A stretch of DNA of 64,000 nucleotides from Pontibacter silvestris (GTDB taxonomy: Bacteria; Bacteroidota; Bacteroidia; Cytophagales; Hymenobacteraceae): assembly GCF_020907275.1 (NCBI RefSeq), contig NZ_JAJJWI010000003.1, positions 1 to 64,000 on the forward strand, in the 5' to 3' direction. A model generated the notes under the pieces. That model worked only from the letters and a program-made list of their open reading frames with translations, ran no database searches and was not told where the DNA came from. The first letter of the stretch is position 1, and each line of letters begins with the position of its first letter. Below, piece after piece: positions 27,001 to 34,452 of this stretch. The position numbers and the translations under genes are program-made.

Positions 27001-27716
27001 TACAACACGAACTCGCACAGGTAAAGTCAAAAGATATGACAGGAGAAACTGGAGAAGCGTTGCGGGAGCTGCATCAGGAAAAGACAAAGCAGCAACACGA
27101 ACTGATTGCCCAACGTGCCCGCTATCAGCAGCTACTGGAGCAGGACACTCAGCAACGTGAGAAAAACAGGGAACTGGCAGAGCAGTTACGAACACAACAG
27201 CAGGTGTGCCACCGCTGGGAGCAATTGTCGAGCCTGATCGGTTCAGCTGATGGCAATAAGTTCAGCCGCTTTGCGCAGGGGCTAACACTGGCACGCCTCG
27301 TAGAACTGGCAAACCGTCATTTGCAAAAGCTAAACGACCGCTACCGCATCCTTAAATCTTCAGAAGAAGACCTTGAGTTGCTTATTGTGGATACTTACCA
27401 GGCAGAAGCTGTCAGGCCCATGAATACCTTGTCTGGCGGCGAAAGCTTTTTGGTAAGCCTGGCGCTGGCACTTGGCCTCTCCGACCTGGCTGGCCGCCGC
27501 ACTCAAATTAACTCTTTGTTTATAGATGAAGGCTTCGGCACGCTGGATGCTGAAACACTGGATGCTGCTATTTCTACTTTGGAAAACTTGCAGGCAAGCG
27601 GGAAAATGATAGGTATAATCTCACACGTTGAAGCACTGAAAGAACGAATAAGCACACAGATCCGGGTAAAAAAACAAGCAGGAGGTGTAAGTAAGGTAGA
27701 GGTAGTAGGTTGGTAA
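24069..27716 (+). CDS. sbcC: SbcC, ATPase subunit of SbcCD
   Basis: A 1215-residue SMC/Rad50-type ATPase. N-terminal Walker A GPTGAGKTT at about 37-45, Q-loop LSQGDFARFLKA, then a very long Gln-rich coiled coil; the zinc-hook CPLC is at about 598-601, near the middle, as expected for dimerisation. The C-terminal lobe has the ABC signature LSGGESF (about 1120) and Walker B LFIDEGFGTLD (about 1152). It begins with GTG at 24069. It pairs with SbcD to process hairpins and palindromes. The many long ORFs on the opposite strand here arise from the Gln-rich codons. Confidence 0.96.
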   Translation: MKILAVRFQNLNSLKGEHEIRFDQSPLSDAGLFAITGPTGAGKTTILDAMTVGLYGLVHRHNQDKPLELMTRHTAESYAEVEFEAKGKRYRSKWHLRRSRGKADGNIQPVHMELYDYAEDALLDLKPSQVPDKVAELSGLDYNQFLRSVMLSQGDFARFLKANPNERSSLLEKITDTGIYSEISKFAFEKAKAERLKREDLEHKLQDNKLLPEEERKAYEASIAELTGHESILGQETARLQEQIQWLTQVQQLQAKSQQHLIALQTQEQKLESLQPDFKKLQQHEQAQQYESQLTRIELANGQLVQVQSQLDTLKNQLPVLEAELELAGKVASEAGKVHHQQEEALQKLEPLLEKVNKLDHQLHTIREQYQKEKAAYVQFGENHQQEKTLLETKQQSLDKLTQEATNVKNWLQEHERLQDLSENLHVIKQSIKDLQEVELRIKRCQQEQQELQKQLQQETLQQVQLTKKQQENTDQKQIADKQKKEKIAQLQTLLADRSIDDLEQSAQEHPLLLARYEKLLELAKQNQQQKQKVQGLTQQLIQQESEVKAQQLSLTATQQQYTDATERLKYIQKLVLLQQQIQKYEEARHMLQPGQPCPLCGSEQHPFVESEYNISLPEEVQKRDTQQALVTELQQSIHNLNLQLSTLQQRQQLASTARAEAETEVKRLQQAFAANAVDITISIEEAERLEQLIQQQKQELGQLQQKLVRARAYSKELESMNQQGQQLREAQLQLQSQLNQLEQSRKYLKTQLEKLAVSLEDEKEQQQAHTETVESIAATFGLLYKAEKRQELLHTLEQQAAAYVQKQQNLEKMRTAYVELNAEVKSLNLKVQEKQQELKARQENLKEEHLKLSQLKEERVQLFGEKDPQQERLRAHQELKAQASQAEEARTAQLKKQQELQESRQRQQEYQQTHHQNKSLLDELREGLLRVLQQQGIETIEALSQMLINKDEATRLANLKNQAEKHLTELRKSLSDVQHELAQVKSKDMTGETGEALRELHQEKTKQQHELIAQRARYQQLLEQDTQQREKNRELAEQLRTQQQVCHRWEQLSSLIGSADGNKFSRFAQGLTLARLVELANRHLQKLNDRYRILKSSEEDLELLIVDTYQAEAVRPMNTLSGGESFLVSLALALGLSDLAGRRTQINSLFIDEGFGTLDAETLDAAISTLENLQASGKMIGIISHVEALKERISTQIRVKKQAGGVSKVEVVGW

Positions 27717-27789
27717 AGGAAATAGTTGTAAGTCATTCTAAAATGCCCTCTCGCCAGAATAAGAAATCAATAAGATAATTCAAAGTTTA

Positions 27790-28299
27790 ATGGGTGTCAG
27801 CTATACAATATTTCCAATAAGATTGGCTCAATCAGATGATGATTTGAAAAGTCATATCAATTCATTAAAAATGCAAGGCAGAATGAATTTGGATAATATT
27901 GAAAAAGAAAGCAGGTTTCCTACTTTATTAGAAATACAGGATTCGATAAAGAACACTGATTTAGAAATTTTATCCGAATCAATAAGCTTAGACGAAATTG
28001 AATTAAAAAAAGGAAAAGAAGAAACAATCCATTCGTTTAGTATAAAAGACAGTGAAATAGGATATGGAGCAGATTTTACTTTAAAATATCCGCAATCCTT
28101 TAAAGTTGATGAAGAGATAAAAATATTGCTTGCCATAAAAAGTGACCTAAGGATTTTGGTGAAATTACTTTCAAGTTTGTCAAAAAAATGCGGTTCATTT
28201 ATCGTTTTGACGCCTTATGAAGCAGGTTTTATTGATAAATCAAGAAGTTTTAATGAAAATTGGGACCAAATAAGAAAGGATAGCTTAAAAGGACGATAA
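27790..28299 (+). CDS. AT-rich orphan protein of unknown function
   Basis: A 169-residue protein that I do not recognise. Acidic and lysine-rich, with no signal peptide or membrane helix; a probable mixed alpha/beta fold with a C-terminal segment SKKCGSFIVLTPYEAGFIDK. Its codons are much more AT-rich than those of the neighbouring sbcC gene. It is followed within 12 bp by a 135-bp imperfect inverted repeat resembling an integron attC site. Composition and this arrangement suggest a transferred gene cassette. Immunity or toxin-antitoxin function is possible but nothing in the sequence shows it. Confidence 0.6.
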   Translation: MGVSYTIFPIRLAQSDDDLKSHINSLKMQGRMNLDNIEKESRFPTLLEIQDSIKNTDLEILSESISLDEIELKKGKEETIHSFSIKDSEIGYGADFTLKYPQSFKVDEEIKILLAIKSDLRILVKLLSSLSKKCGSFIVLTPYEAGFIDKSRSFNENWDQIRKDSLKGR

Positions 28300-28309
28300 T
28301 AAAATAAAC

Positions 28310-28444
28310 GACTTACAACAATGCAAACAGGTTATTGGGCATTAACTTGTAAATTCAGGCACCATAGCCATTTATAAAATAAACAGCAACCGGAAACTGA
28401 AGAGCCATCAAATGCCCAACACCCAGTTTGCGGAACGTTAGCTG
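28310..28444. repeat. attC-like imperfect inverted repeat
   Basis: Left arm 28310-28343 and right arm 28411-28444 share the paired cores GCAAAC/GTTTGC and TTGGGCATT/AATGCCCAA with two or three bulges between, then a mismatched spacer and an AAC/GTT outer core (CTTACAAC versus GTTAGC). The loop is 67 nt. This is the layout of integron attC sites (R-spacer-L arms), although the outer 7-mers deviate from the RYYYAAC/GTTRRRY consensus. No integrase is in the window. Confidence 0.5.
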
Positions 28445-28626
28445 TTTTTGCTAAAGCATATAAAGCAGTTGCTGCTGATTCAGCCTGACAACATAATACA
28501 CAAATAAGATATAGCTTTTGTTTCTATCTCCTTGAGAACCTATTTGTAATAATATATTAGCTAATAATAACTTATAGTTTACCAGAAGGACCTCTAATAA
28601 ATGTTAGAAAAGAATATATTACCTTT

Positions 28627-28634
28627 TATATTTG
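28627..28634 (+). promoter_or_regulatory. -7 element of the TPR kinase gene
   Basis: TATATTTG, an exact TAnnTTTG match, 21 bp before the ATG at 28655. The implied 5' leader is about 15 nt. Confidence 0.6.
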
Positions 28635-28654
28635 GGGAAAACCTCTGACACTTA

Positions 28655-30640
28655 ATGAAGTTTCTACTGCTTATTGTTTGCTTTCTTTCTACTTTCAGCA
28701 TCATTGCCCAACAGTCTGATGAAAAAGAACTGAAAGCTAAACTGGAGGCATCTACCGATCCTGCTCAACAGGTAAGGCTTTTATGCGAGCTAAGTAAGCT
28801 TAGTTGTAATGTATCTCTTTCCTCCTCATTAACTTATGGTAAAAAGGCTGCGGCACTGGCTAAGGAAGAAGACAATAAAGCTGGGCTAGCATTAGCTTAT
28901 AATAGTATAGGCATTGCTTATGACACGTATGGTGACTATAGCAAGGCAACTGACTACTACTACAAATCCCTCCGTATCCGTGAGGCTATTGCTGATTCAT
29001 CCGGCATATCAGCCAGCTATAATAATATTGGTTCCATTTACAGTGAACAACAAAAGTACCCTGAGGCTACAGAACTATTTATTAAGTCTTTACACATTGC
29101 TGAATCCATACACGATACAGCTTCCGCTGCCCGTTCCATTAACAACCTGGGCAGCATCTATCAGCAACAGGGAGACCTGAAGAAAGCCTTAACGTATATT
29201 TTACGTGGGCTGCAGCTGAAAGAGCAAGTAAACGATTTACCGGGCGTACTCATCAGTCTTAACAATGCTGGTTTCCTTTATTCAGAAACAGGAGAGTGGG
29301 AAAAAGCTATTAATTATCATAGGCGTGCACTAAAACTTAATACGACGGAAGGCAATTCGCTGGAGAAAGCCTACGCCTTATATGGTATGGCACAGGCGTA
29401 TATGTTTGGGAAAAGGCCTGACCTTGCTCTGCCTTATGCCTTACAGAACCTTAAAGTTGTACAGGCCATCAACTCAAAGAATGAAATACAAATTGCAGCT
29501 GAACTACTTAATAACATATACATAGAACTAGGAGATTACGAAAATGCACATGAGTACCTGACACTGCAAAACCAGTACAAAGACAGCTTACATAATACCG
29601 AGGTGGATTTAAAAATAGCAGAACTACAACTGGCTTATGAAAAAGAGAAAACCGAGCAGGAAAATCTACTACTGAAGGCCCAGCATAATCTACAAGAAGA
29701 GGAGCTAGAGCGCAGAAAAGCAGTACTGTACTCTACTGTATCCTTATTTATAATGGCATGTTTCATAGCTCTTATATTTTTTAAAGGCAGACAGGGTTTG
29801 CGTGTAGCAAATAAATTGTTGTTACAAAAGAACCAGGAAGTATTACACCACAGTGCTGTTTTAAGTAAGCAGAAAGAGGAACTTGCTACCCAGGCAGCGT
29901 TGCTACAGACGCAGAAAGAAGAGTTAGAGCGGCTGAATACTGTAAAAGACAGGCTTTTCTCTGTTATTGCACATGATTTAAGAGGCCCTTTAGTATCTCT
30001 TAAAGGGCTCATCGGAATTGTGGCTTCAGGAGCAGTTCCGATGGATAAGTTGAAAGGGTTTATGTCGACGCTGGAAACAAGCCAGCAAAATGCACTTGCT
30101 TTACTGGATAACCTGCTAATATGGGCTAAGTCTCAGATGCAGGGAATGGAGATTAAACCTGAAACACTGCAACTGTACAAGCTGGTACAAGAAAACGTTA
30201 CTCTACTACAGCCACAAGCGGTTCAGAAAGAAATCACCCTTAAAAATGATGTAAAACCTGAAGCCACCATATTCGCAGACAAAGAAATGGTAAAGCTTAT
30301 CCTCCGAAACCTTATTTCAAATGCGATTAAGTTCTGCAATGCAAATGATGTTATTCGTATTACAGCTGTGTCTGTAAATACACATATGGTTATTACAGTA
30401 AAAGACTCGGGTGTAGGTATGTCTGAGGATACGTTAGCACAATTGTTCAGCAGCCAGAATTATACGACCAGAGGTACTGCAAATGAAAAAGGAAGCGGTA
30501 TAGGCCTAACGCTTTGCAAAGAACTTATAACCTATAACAACGGACACATAAACGTTAAAAGTGAGCCAGGCAAAGGGAGTGCCTTTATATTTACAGTTCC
30601 TATAGGCCAGTCCGTAAGCCAAAAAGTAGTGCTCCTATAG
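28655..30640 (+). CDS. TPR-containing sensor histidine kinase
   Basis: A 661-residue membrane kinase. Signal peptide or N-terminal anchor (ending FSIIAQQ), then about six tetratricopeptide repeats (about residues 60-310; repeated AYNSIGIAYDTYGDYSKA-type units) outside the membrane, a transmembrane helix at about 357-376, a coiled linker, then HisKA with the phosphorylated His440 in FSVIAHDLRGP and a HATPase with NLISNAIKF, DSGVGMS and GSGIGLTLCKEL boxes. This is a common Bacteroidota architecture sensing an envelope signal through the TPRs. No response regulator is adjacent. Probably monocistronic. Confidence 0.93.
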   Translation: MKFLLLIVCFLSTFSIIAQQSDEKELKAKLEASTDPAQQVRLLCELSKLSCNVSLSSSLTYGKKAAALAKEEDNKAGLALAYNSIGIAYDTYGDYSKATDYYYKSLRIREAIADSSGISASYNNIGSIYSEQQKYPEATELFIKSLHIAESIHDTASAARSINNLGSIYQQQGDLKKALTYILRGLQLKEQVNDLPGVLISLNNAGFLYSETGEWEKAINYHRRALKLNTTEGNSLEKAYALYGMAQAYMFGKRPDLALPYALQNLKVVQAINSKNEIQIAAELLNNIYIELGDYENAHEYLTLQNQYKDSLHNTEVDLKIAELQLAYEKEKTEQENLLLKAQHNLQEEELERRKAVLYSTVSLFIMACFIALIFFKGRQGLRVANKLLLQKNQEVLHHSAVLSKQKEELATQAALLQTQKEELERLNTVKDRLFSVIAHDLRGPLVSLKGLIGIVASGAVPMDKLKGFMSTLETSQQNALALLDNLLIWAKSQMQGMEIKPETLQLYKLVQENVTLLQPQAVQKEITLKNDVKPEATIFADKEMVKLILRNLISNAIKFCNANDVIRITAVSVNTHMVITVKDSGVGMSEDTLAQLFSSQNYTTRGTANEKGSGIGLTLCKELITYNNGHINVKSEPGKGSAFIFTVPIGQSVSQKVVLL

Positions 30641-30789
30641 CCTTAAATAGACATAAGATAAGCTAATATAAGTTTATAATGTTTCAAACTAAAGTTTTCT
30701 GCTTACTATACATGAGCATGACTTAAGTGCCGCAGACTTTCTCTTTTGCACAACTTTGCTTACCTATGCACCTCTATTAGCGCCCCAAC

Positions 30790-31653
30790 ATGACCAAACC
30801 TTTAAAACAATTACTACTTATAATATTTGCTGTTTACACGGTATTATCATGTAAACAGCAAAGCAAAGAAGAAGCGCAGGAACAGTTTCGGGAGAGGCAG
30901 CAAGCTATCTTTGAACGGGCTGAGGTAAATTCAGGTGGCCAGGATGAAACGGCATCATCAACTGACAAAATAACTATTGAACAATTACCTGCCACGGTAT
31001 CTGAAAAAGACAAGCCCACATCAACAGCTGGCGATAAAGTAGTGGCTATAAAAGATGGTGACACCATAGAGCTACTTCAGAATGGGCAGCCTGTAACGGT
31101 ACGCTTATACGGGGTAGATACACCGGAAAAGAATCAGGATTACGGGCAGCGCGCAAAGCAGTTTACATCAGACTTGGTGTTCAGCAAAAGTGTACGGCTT
31201 ATAGCACACAACAAAGATCGTTATGGCCGAACTGTAGGCACTATTATACTTCCGGATGGACGCAGCCTGAATGAAGAGCTAGTAAGAAACGGGTACGCCT
31301 GGCATTACAAAGCTTATTCTACTGATCAGAACCTGGCGAACCTGGAGGTAGATGCCCGCCGGTTTAAACGTGGCCTTTGGCAGGACCCAAACCCTACAGC
31401 GCCCTGGGACTTCCGCAAAAACAAAAGAAGTGGTGATAGTTTAAGCACAACCAGTACAATGGCAAAAGCACCTGTGCCAGCGGGTGCTACCAAGCGAGCA
31501 GTATACCTTTGCAACAGTTCCGGATCAGCTGTTTATCATGTAAAAGTCAATTGCTCGGTGCTAAAGCGTTGTAAGGCCGAAGTACTGACCGTTACCGAAG
31601 CTGAAGCTATCAGGCAGTATGGCAGAAGAGCTGACAAAACCTGTAGCAAATAG
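30790..31653 (+). CDS. secreted SNase-like nuclease with C-terminal Cys module
   Basis: A 287-residue lipoprotein (YTVLSCKQQ, Cys about 18) with a thermonuclease (SNase) domain at about 85-205: VVAIKDGDTIELL, VRLYGVDTPEKNQDYGQRAK, and HNKDRYGRTVGTI carry the catalytic Arg/Glu/Arg pattern of micrococcal nuclease, followed by LVRNGYAWHY. A Ser/Thr-rich linker leads to a C-terminal module (about 238-287) with CNSSGSAVYHVKVNCSVLKRC and a final TCSK. The same Cys module recurs in the next gene. It is expected to digest nucleic acid at the cell surface, calcium dependent if like the family. Confidence 0.9.
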   Translation: MTKPLKQLLLIIFAVYTVLSCKQQSKEEAQEQFRERQQAIFERAEVNSGGQDETASSTDKITIEQLPATVSEKDKPTSTAGDKVVAIKDGDTIELLQNGQPVTVRLYGVDTPEKNQDYGQRAKQFTSDLVFSKSVRLIAHNKDRYGRTVGTIILPDGRSLNEELVRNGYAWHYKAYSTDQNLANLEVDARRFKRGLWQDPNPTAPWDFRKNKRSGDSLSTTSTMAKAPVPAGATKRAVYLCNSSGSAVYHVKVNCSVLKRCKAEVLTVTEAEAIRQYGRRADKTCSK

Positions 31654-31663
31654 TTTATTTTAC

Positions 31664-31671
31664 TATCTTTG
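31664..31671 (+). promoter_or_regulatory. -7 element of the Cys-module lipoprotein gene
   Basis: TATCTTTG, an exact match, 28 bp before the ATG at 31699 and 11 bp after the preceding stop. The small lipoprotein can thus be transcribed on its own. Confidence 0.6.
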
Positions 31672-31698
31672 GCTATATAAGACAAGCTATACATTTTA

Positions 31699-32115
31699 AT
31701 GAACTTATCCCTTATTAAAGAACCCATTCAGGCTTTGAAAAGCCTTTTAATTGTTGTTTCCGTTTCTACTGCCTTGTTTTCATGCCAACCTGCAGAAAAT
31801 AAGGATGCAGTAAATGAGACCACCCCTCCCACAGAAACACAGGCGGGTGCAGATACTACCCAGAAAAGGCCAGCTCCTGATTTCTTTATCATTCCACCGG
31901 AACTAGCTGATAAGCGGGTATGGATATGTGAGAACGGTACGTCTGATATCTTTCACACACAACATGATTGCCCTGTGCTGGCGCAGTGCAATGAAACTGA
32001 TGGCACTTTCAAAAATGTAACTCTTACACGGGCTATTGAGGCCTATGGCCGCTACAACTGCGAAACCTGCAGTAAAGACTTAGATCATATTTTTGATAAA
32101 GACATGGTAAGGTAA
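31699..32115 (+). CDS. small lipoprotein with the SNase-type Cys module
   Basis: A 138-residue protein: lipoprotein signal (STALFSCQP, Cys about 27), a low-complexity Thr/Glu linker, and a C-terminal module ICENGTSDIFHTQHDCPVLA then QC, ending NCETCSK. This matches the C-terminus of the preceding nuclease residue by residue: Cys, aromatic-His, Cys, VL, Cys, then (V/L)T(L/V)T, EA-YGR and CSK. It looks like a stand-alone copy of the nuclease's tail, possibly a metal- or disulfide-bearing wall or surface-binding module. The last codons lie in a 62-bp palindrome. Confidence 0.78.
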   Translation: MNLSLIKEPIQALKSLLIVVSVSTALFSCQPAENKDAVNETTPPTETQAGADTTQKRPAPDFFIIPPELADKRVWICENGTSDIFHTQHDCPVLAQCNETDGTFKNVTLTRAIEAYGRYNCETCSKDLDHIFDKDMVR

Positions 32116-32162
32116 AGAGAAAGGCTACTTTAAAGTAGCCTTTCTCTTTACCTTACCATGTC
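32101..32162. repeat. 62-bp perfect palindrome (bidirectional terminator)
   Basis: Positions 32101-32131 are exactly complementary to 32132-32162 with no loop (centre CTACTTT|AAAGTAG). It starts in the last four sense codons of the lipoprotein gene and ends in the stop codon of the convergent usp gene. The sequence can act as a terminator both ways and can extrude as a cruciform. Confidence 0.95.
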
Positions 32163-33015
32163 AGCTTTTTCTCCCATGAAGTACCAGCAACGGCACATCT
32201 GCCTGATAAGTCATGCGCTCTGCAAGGCTCTTTGAAAACAGCTCCTGCAAAAAGCCTTTTTCTTTTCTGACAACTGCCAGTACGCTTCCATTTGCTTCTT
32301 TGTAGTAGTTCTTCAGTCCTTCATCCCGGTGTTTACTTACAACCTCCTGAAACTGCATGGGCACATCATGATAATCTTCATTAAGCTCTTGCCAGAACTC
32401 ATTCGCTTTTGTCGTGCTGGCTGCTGTTCTCTCCTTTACCACATGCACCACATCTATAGGAGCCCCAAACAAACTGCCAAACCCAACAACTTCATTCAGC
32501 GCATATTTATCCTCTGCGCTATAATCAGAGGCATATATAATTTTCTCTATATCAGCAAATTGCGCATTGGCAGGTATAGAGAGCACCGCACAATTTACCT
32601 CCTCTACCACAGCTTCTGTATTACTACCAACAAACAGTTCCTCTAGAGGGCTGCTTAGCCCTGTTGTTCCCATCACAATTAAGTCATAGCCATCGACCTT
32701 GCACAAGCGCTCAGCTAAATCAGTAAGTAGGCCTTCCTCCAGTATATAATTACATGTAAAACCGCCCCCACGGTTTGCACCATGTTTTTCTTCAACAAAT
32801 TGTATCAGTGCTTTTAGTTTTTCTCCAGCATCATGCATCTGTTCATCCAATAGCTCATTGGCCACCAAGGCTGTATCAGAAGTATCAACGACAGGTATAT
32901 GAATAACATGCATCAGCGACAGGTGCCCCCCAGCACGTTGCGCTATATGAACGGCATAATCAATAGCCTTTGTAGATGTTTTCGAAAAATCTACAGGACA
33001 TAGTATTTTCTTCAT
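32161..33015 (-). CDS. universal stress protein (tandem UspA domains)
   Basis: A 284-residue cytoplasmic protein with two Usp domains. The first (1-150) begins MKKILCPVDFSKTSTKAIDYA and has the ATP-binding pattern VMGTTGLSSPLEELFVGSNTEAV (Gly-x2-Gly-x9-Gly-Ser/Asn type). The second (about 155-284) begins IEKIIYASDYSAEDKYAL and has a degenerate loop (VVRKEKGFLQELFSKSLAE), so probably only the first binds nucleotide. This tandem form is common in Bacteroidota. It stands alone in its direction and its stop codon overlaps the palindrome. Confidence 0.92.
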   Translation of the reverse strand: MKKILCPVDFSKTSTKAIDYAVHIAQRAGGHLSLMHVIHIPVVDTSDTALVANELLDEQMHDAGEKLKALIQFVEEKHGANRGGGFTCNYILEEGLLTDLAERLCKVDGYDLIVMGTTGLSSPLEELFVGSNTEAVVEEVNCAVLSIPANAQFADIEKIIYASDYSAEDKYALNEVVGFGSLFGAPIDVVHVVKERTAASTTKANEFWQELNEDYHDVPMQFQEVVSKHRDEGLKNYYKEANGSVLAVVRKEKGFLQELFSKSLAERMTYQADVPLLVLHGRKS

Positions 33016-33210
33016 TTTGTGTATTCCTCAAAGAATTGTGTTTAGATATATGCTGTTTATACTATACAAATGAAGAAGAAGTTAATTTTTAATTTTCACC
33101 TAAAATGAAACATTTTGAATGATTGTTTTCTGAAAAGATATTATAAAGCCCTTATATAAACCCAATACTACATATTCTTAAAATAAGACTTCTCAAAGTA
33201 TATAAGCTTA

Positions 33211-34269
33211 CTACTGCCTAGCCATTGCTTTTATTTCCTGCCAAGTCCAGTTATAGCGAGGTTCTATACCAGCATAAGCTTTTCGGAAATGATCTGTTAT
33301 AACATCCTTTAGTTGATCGACTGCAATAGAAGAAGTGTAAATTCCGCGTTCTGTAGGGTTATCATAAGCTTCCATCCGGGTTAGTTTAGCACCATTAAGA
33401 CGAAGAAGGGGGCCGGTGTCAGTCACGGCATCAAACGCCCAGCGACGACCGCTTTTTTCCAACTGATTCAGCTTTTCTGCCAGTGGAGCCATACTTAAAC
33501 GAGGCAACGTAGGCCTTGAGTCAATATCAACCCATGTTGTGTATTTATATTCCAATTCATAGCGGTTCTGCTCATAACAGCTCAAAACTATATCATAACC
33601 AATAGTGCGACTAAACAATGCATAGTAATGCACCGGGTGCGGCGTTTCAATAATTATCAAGCCAAATTCAGGGTAACGCGTAAGCTTAGTCTCTGGCTTA
33701 TACATATCGCGGTAGCCCAGTAACACACTTGCTGCTTCGTCTTCCCATGCGCTCCGCTCCCACTCAGGGTCTTGTAATACCCGTTTGAACTCTCGCAAAA
33801 AGTAGTCAAACTTTTTTGGGCAGAGTGTTACTTCCGGCTCCGGCATCTGTTCTGCTCCAAATGGCGGATAAAACAATTCCCGCTCTTTTGCATTTATCCA
33901 GCATACCAGTTTCAACGCCTCTCCTGCCAGCGGGTGGTTCAGGTCCAGTTCCCGGAAGTCTCCTATCAGGGCCATTTGCCGCAGTAACTCTTCATGCTCC
34001 ATAGCCTCTTCGGGGTTCAGCAGTGCCCATACCCCAACAAAGCCATCCACATCAAAATGATTGGCAGTCACATATTGTAATTCAAGTTCTGGCAACCCTA
34101 GCTTCATAGCATTTAACACCATGGCTGCACTGGTATCATCACGAACCTCAGGTGGGGTAGGCGCGCCACGCCAGTGCGACAGCATAAAGCCATTGGCATG
34201 GGTGCTGTCCACCACGATGGCTTTGTGTTTTTTTATCTCGGAGAAAGGTATAAAGCTTCTTTTTATCAC
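33211..34269 (-). CDS. conserved protein of unknown function with HFDVDG motif
   Basis: A 352-residue cytoplasmic protein, no signal or membrane segment. I do not recognise a named fold with certainty; it resembles an uncharacterised Bacteroidota family (possibly DUF6687). Visible features: an early VVDSTHANGFMLSHWRGAP, then ANHFDVDGFVGVWAL at about 68-82, which recalls the DHH-type metal motif, and a C-terminal segment RRWAFDAVTDTGPLLRL that is well conserved in character. Starts with GTG at 34269; a near-consensus TAAAGGTA (minus: TACCTTTA) is at 34274-34281, so it may be transcribed with almost no leader. Convergent with nothing; between usp and pncB. Confidence 0.6.
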   Translation of the reverse strand: MIKRSFIPFSEIKKHKAIVVDSTHANGFMLSHWRGAPTPPEVRDDTSAAMVLNAMKLGLPELELQYVTANHFDVDGFVGVWALLNPEEAMEHEELLRQMALIGDFRELDLNHPLAGEALKLVCWINAKERELFYPPFGAEQMPEPEVTLCPKKFDYFLREFKRVLQDPEWERSAWEDEAASVLLGYRDMYKPETKLTRYPEFGLIIIETPHPVHYYALFSRTIGYDIVLSCYEQNRYELEYKYTTWVDIDSRPTLPRLSMAPLAEKLNQLEKSGRRWAFDAVTDTGPLLRLNGAKLTRMEAYDNPTERGIYTSSIAVDQLKDVITDHFRKAYAGIEPRYNWTWQEIKAMARQ

Positions 34270-34402
34270 AGACTAAAGGTAAAAAAAGTGTAGCAGAATT
34301 CAGACTAAGTTAAGAAGCTTATTCATTTTAAGTATGACTTCGTAGTAAGTATCCTGATTGTGGATGGAAAGCACTAAAATCTGCAATCCTAAAAACTTCG
34401 TT

Positions 34403-34410
34403 TAACTTTG
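34403..34410 (+). promoter_or_regulatory. -7 element of the pncB gene
   Basis: TAACTTTG at 34403-34410, exact match. It overlaps the TTG at 34408, so that codon cannot be the start; the ATG at 34453 is. Confidence 0.65.
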
Positions 34411-34452
34411 TCTACTCACTTATTCGTATTCCGAAGACATTTTTTAATTATC

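Noticed and set aside
24900-27200. Several minus-strand ORFs of 80-160 residues
   Set aside because: Produced by the Gln- and Glu-rich coiled-coil codons of sbcC on the other strand; compositions are unlike proteins.
28310-28444. Transposon end or CRISPR repeat
   Set aside because: No transposase, no target duplication and only one copy; the bulged arms fit an attC-like element better.
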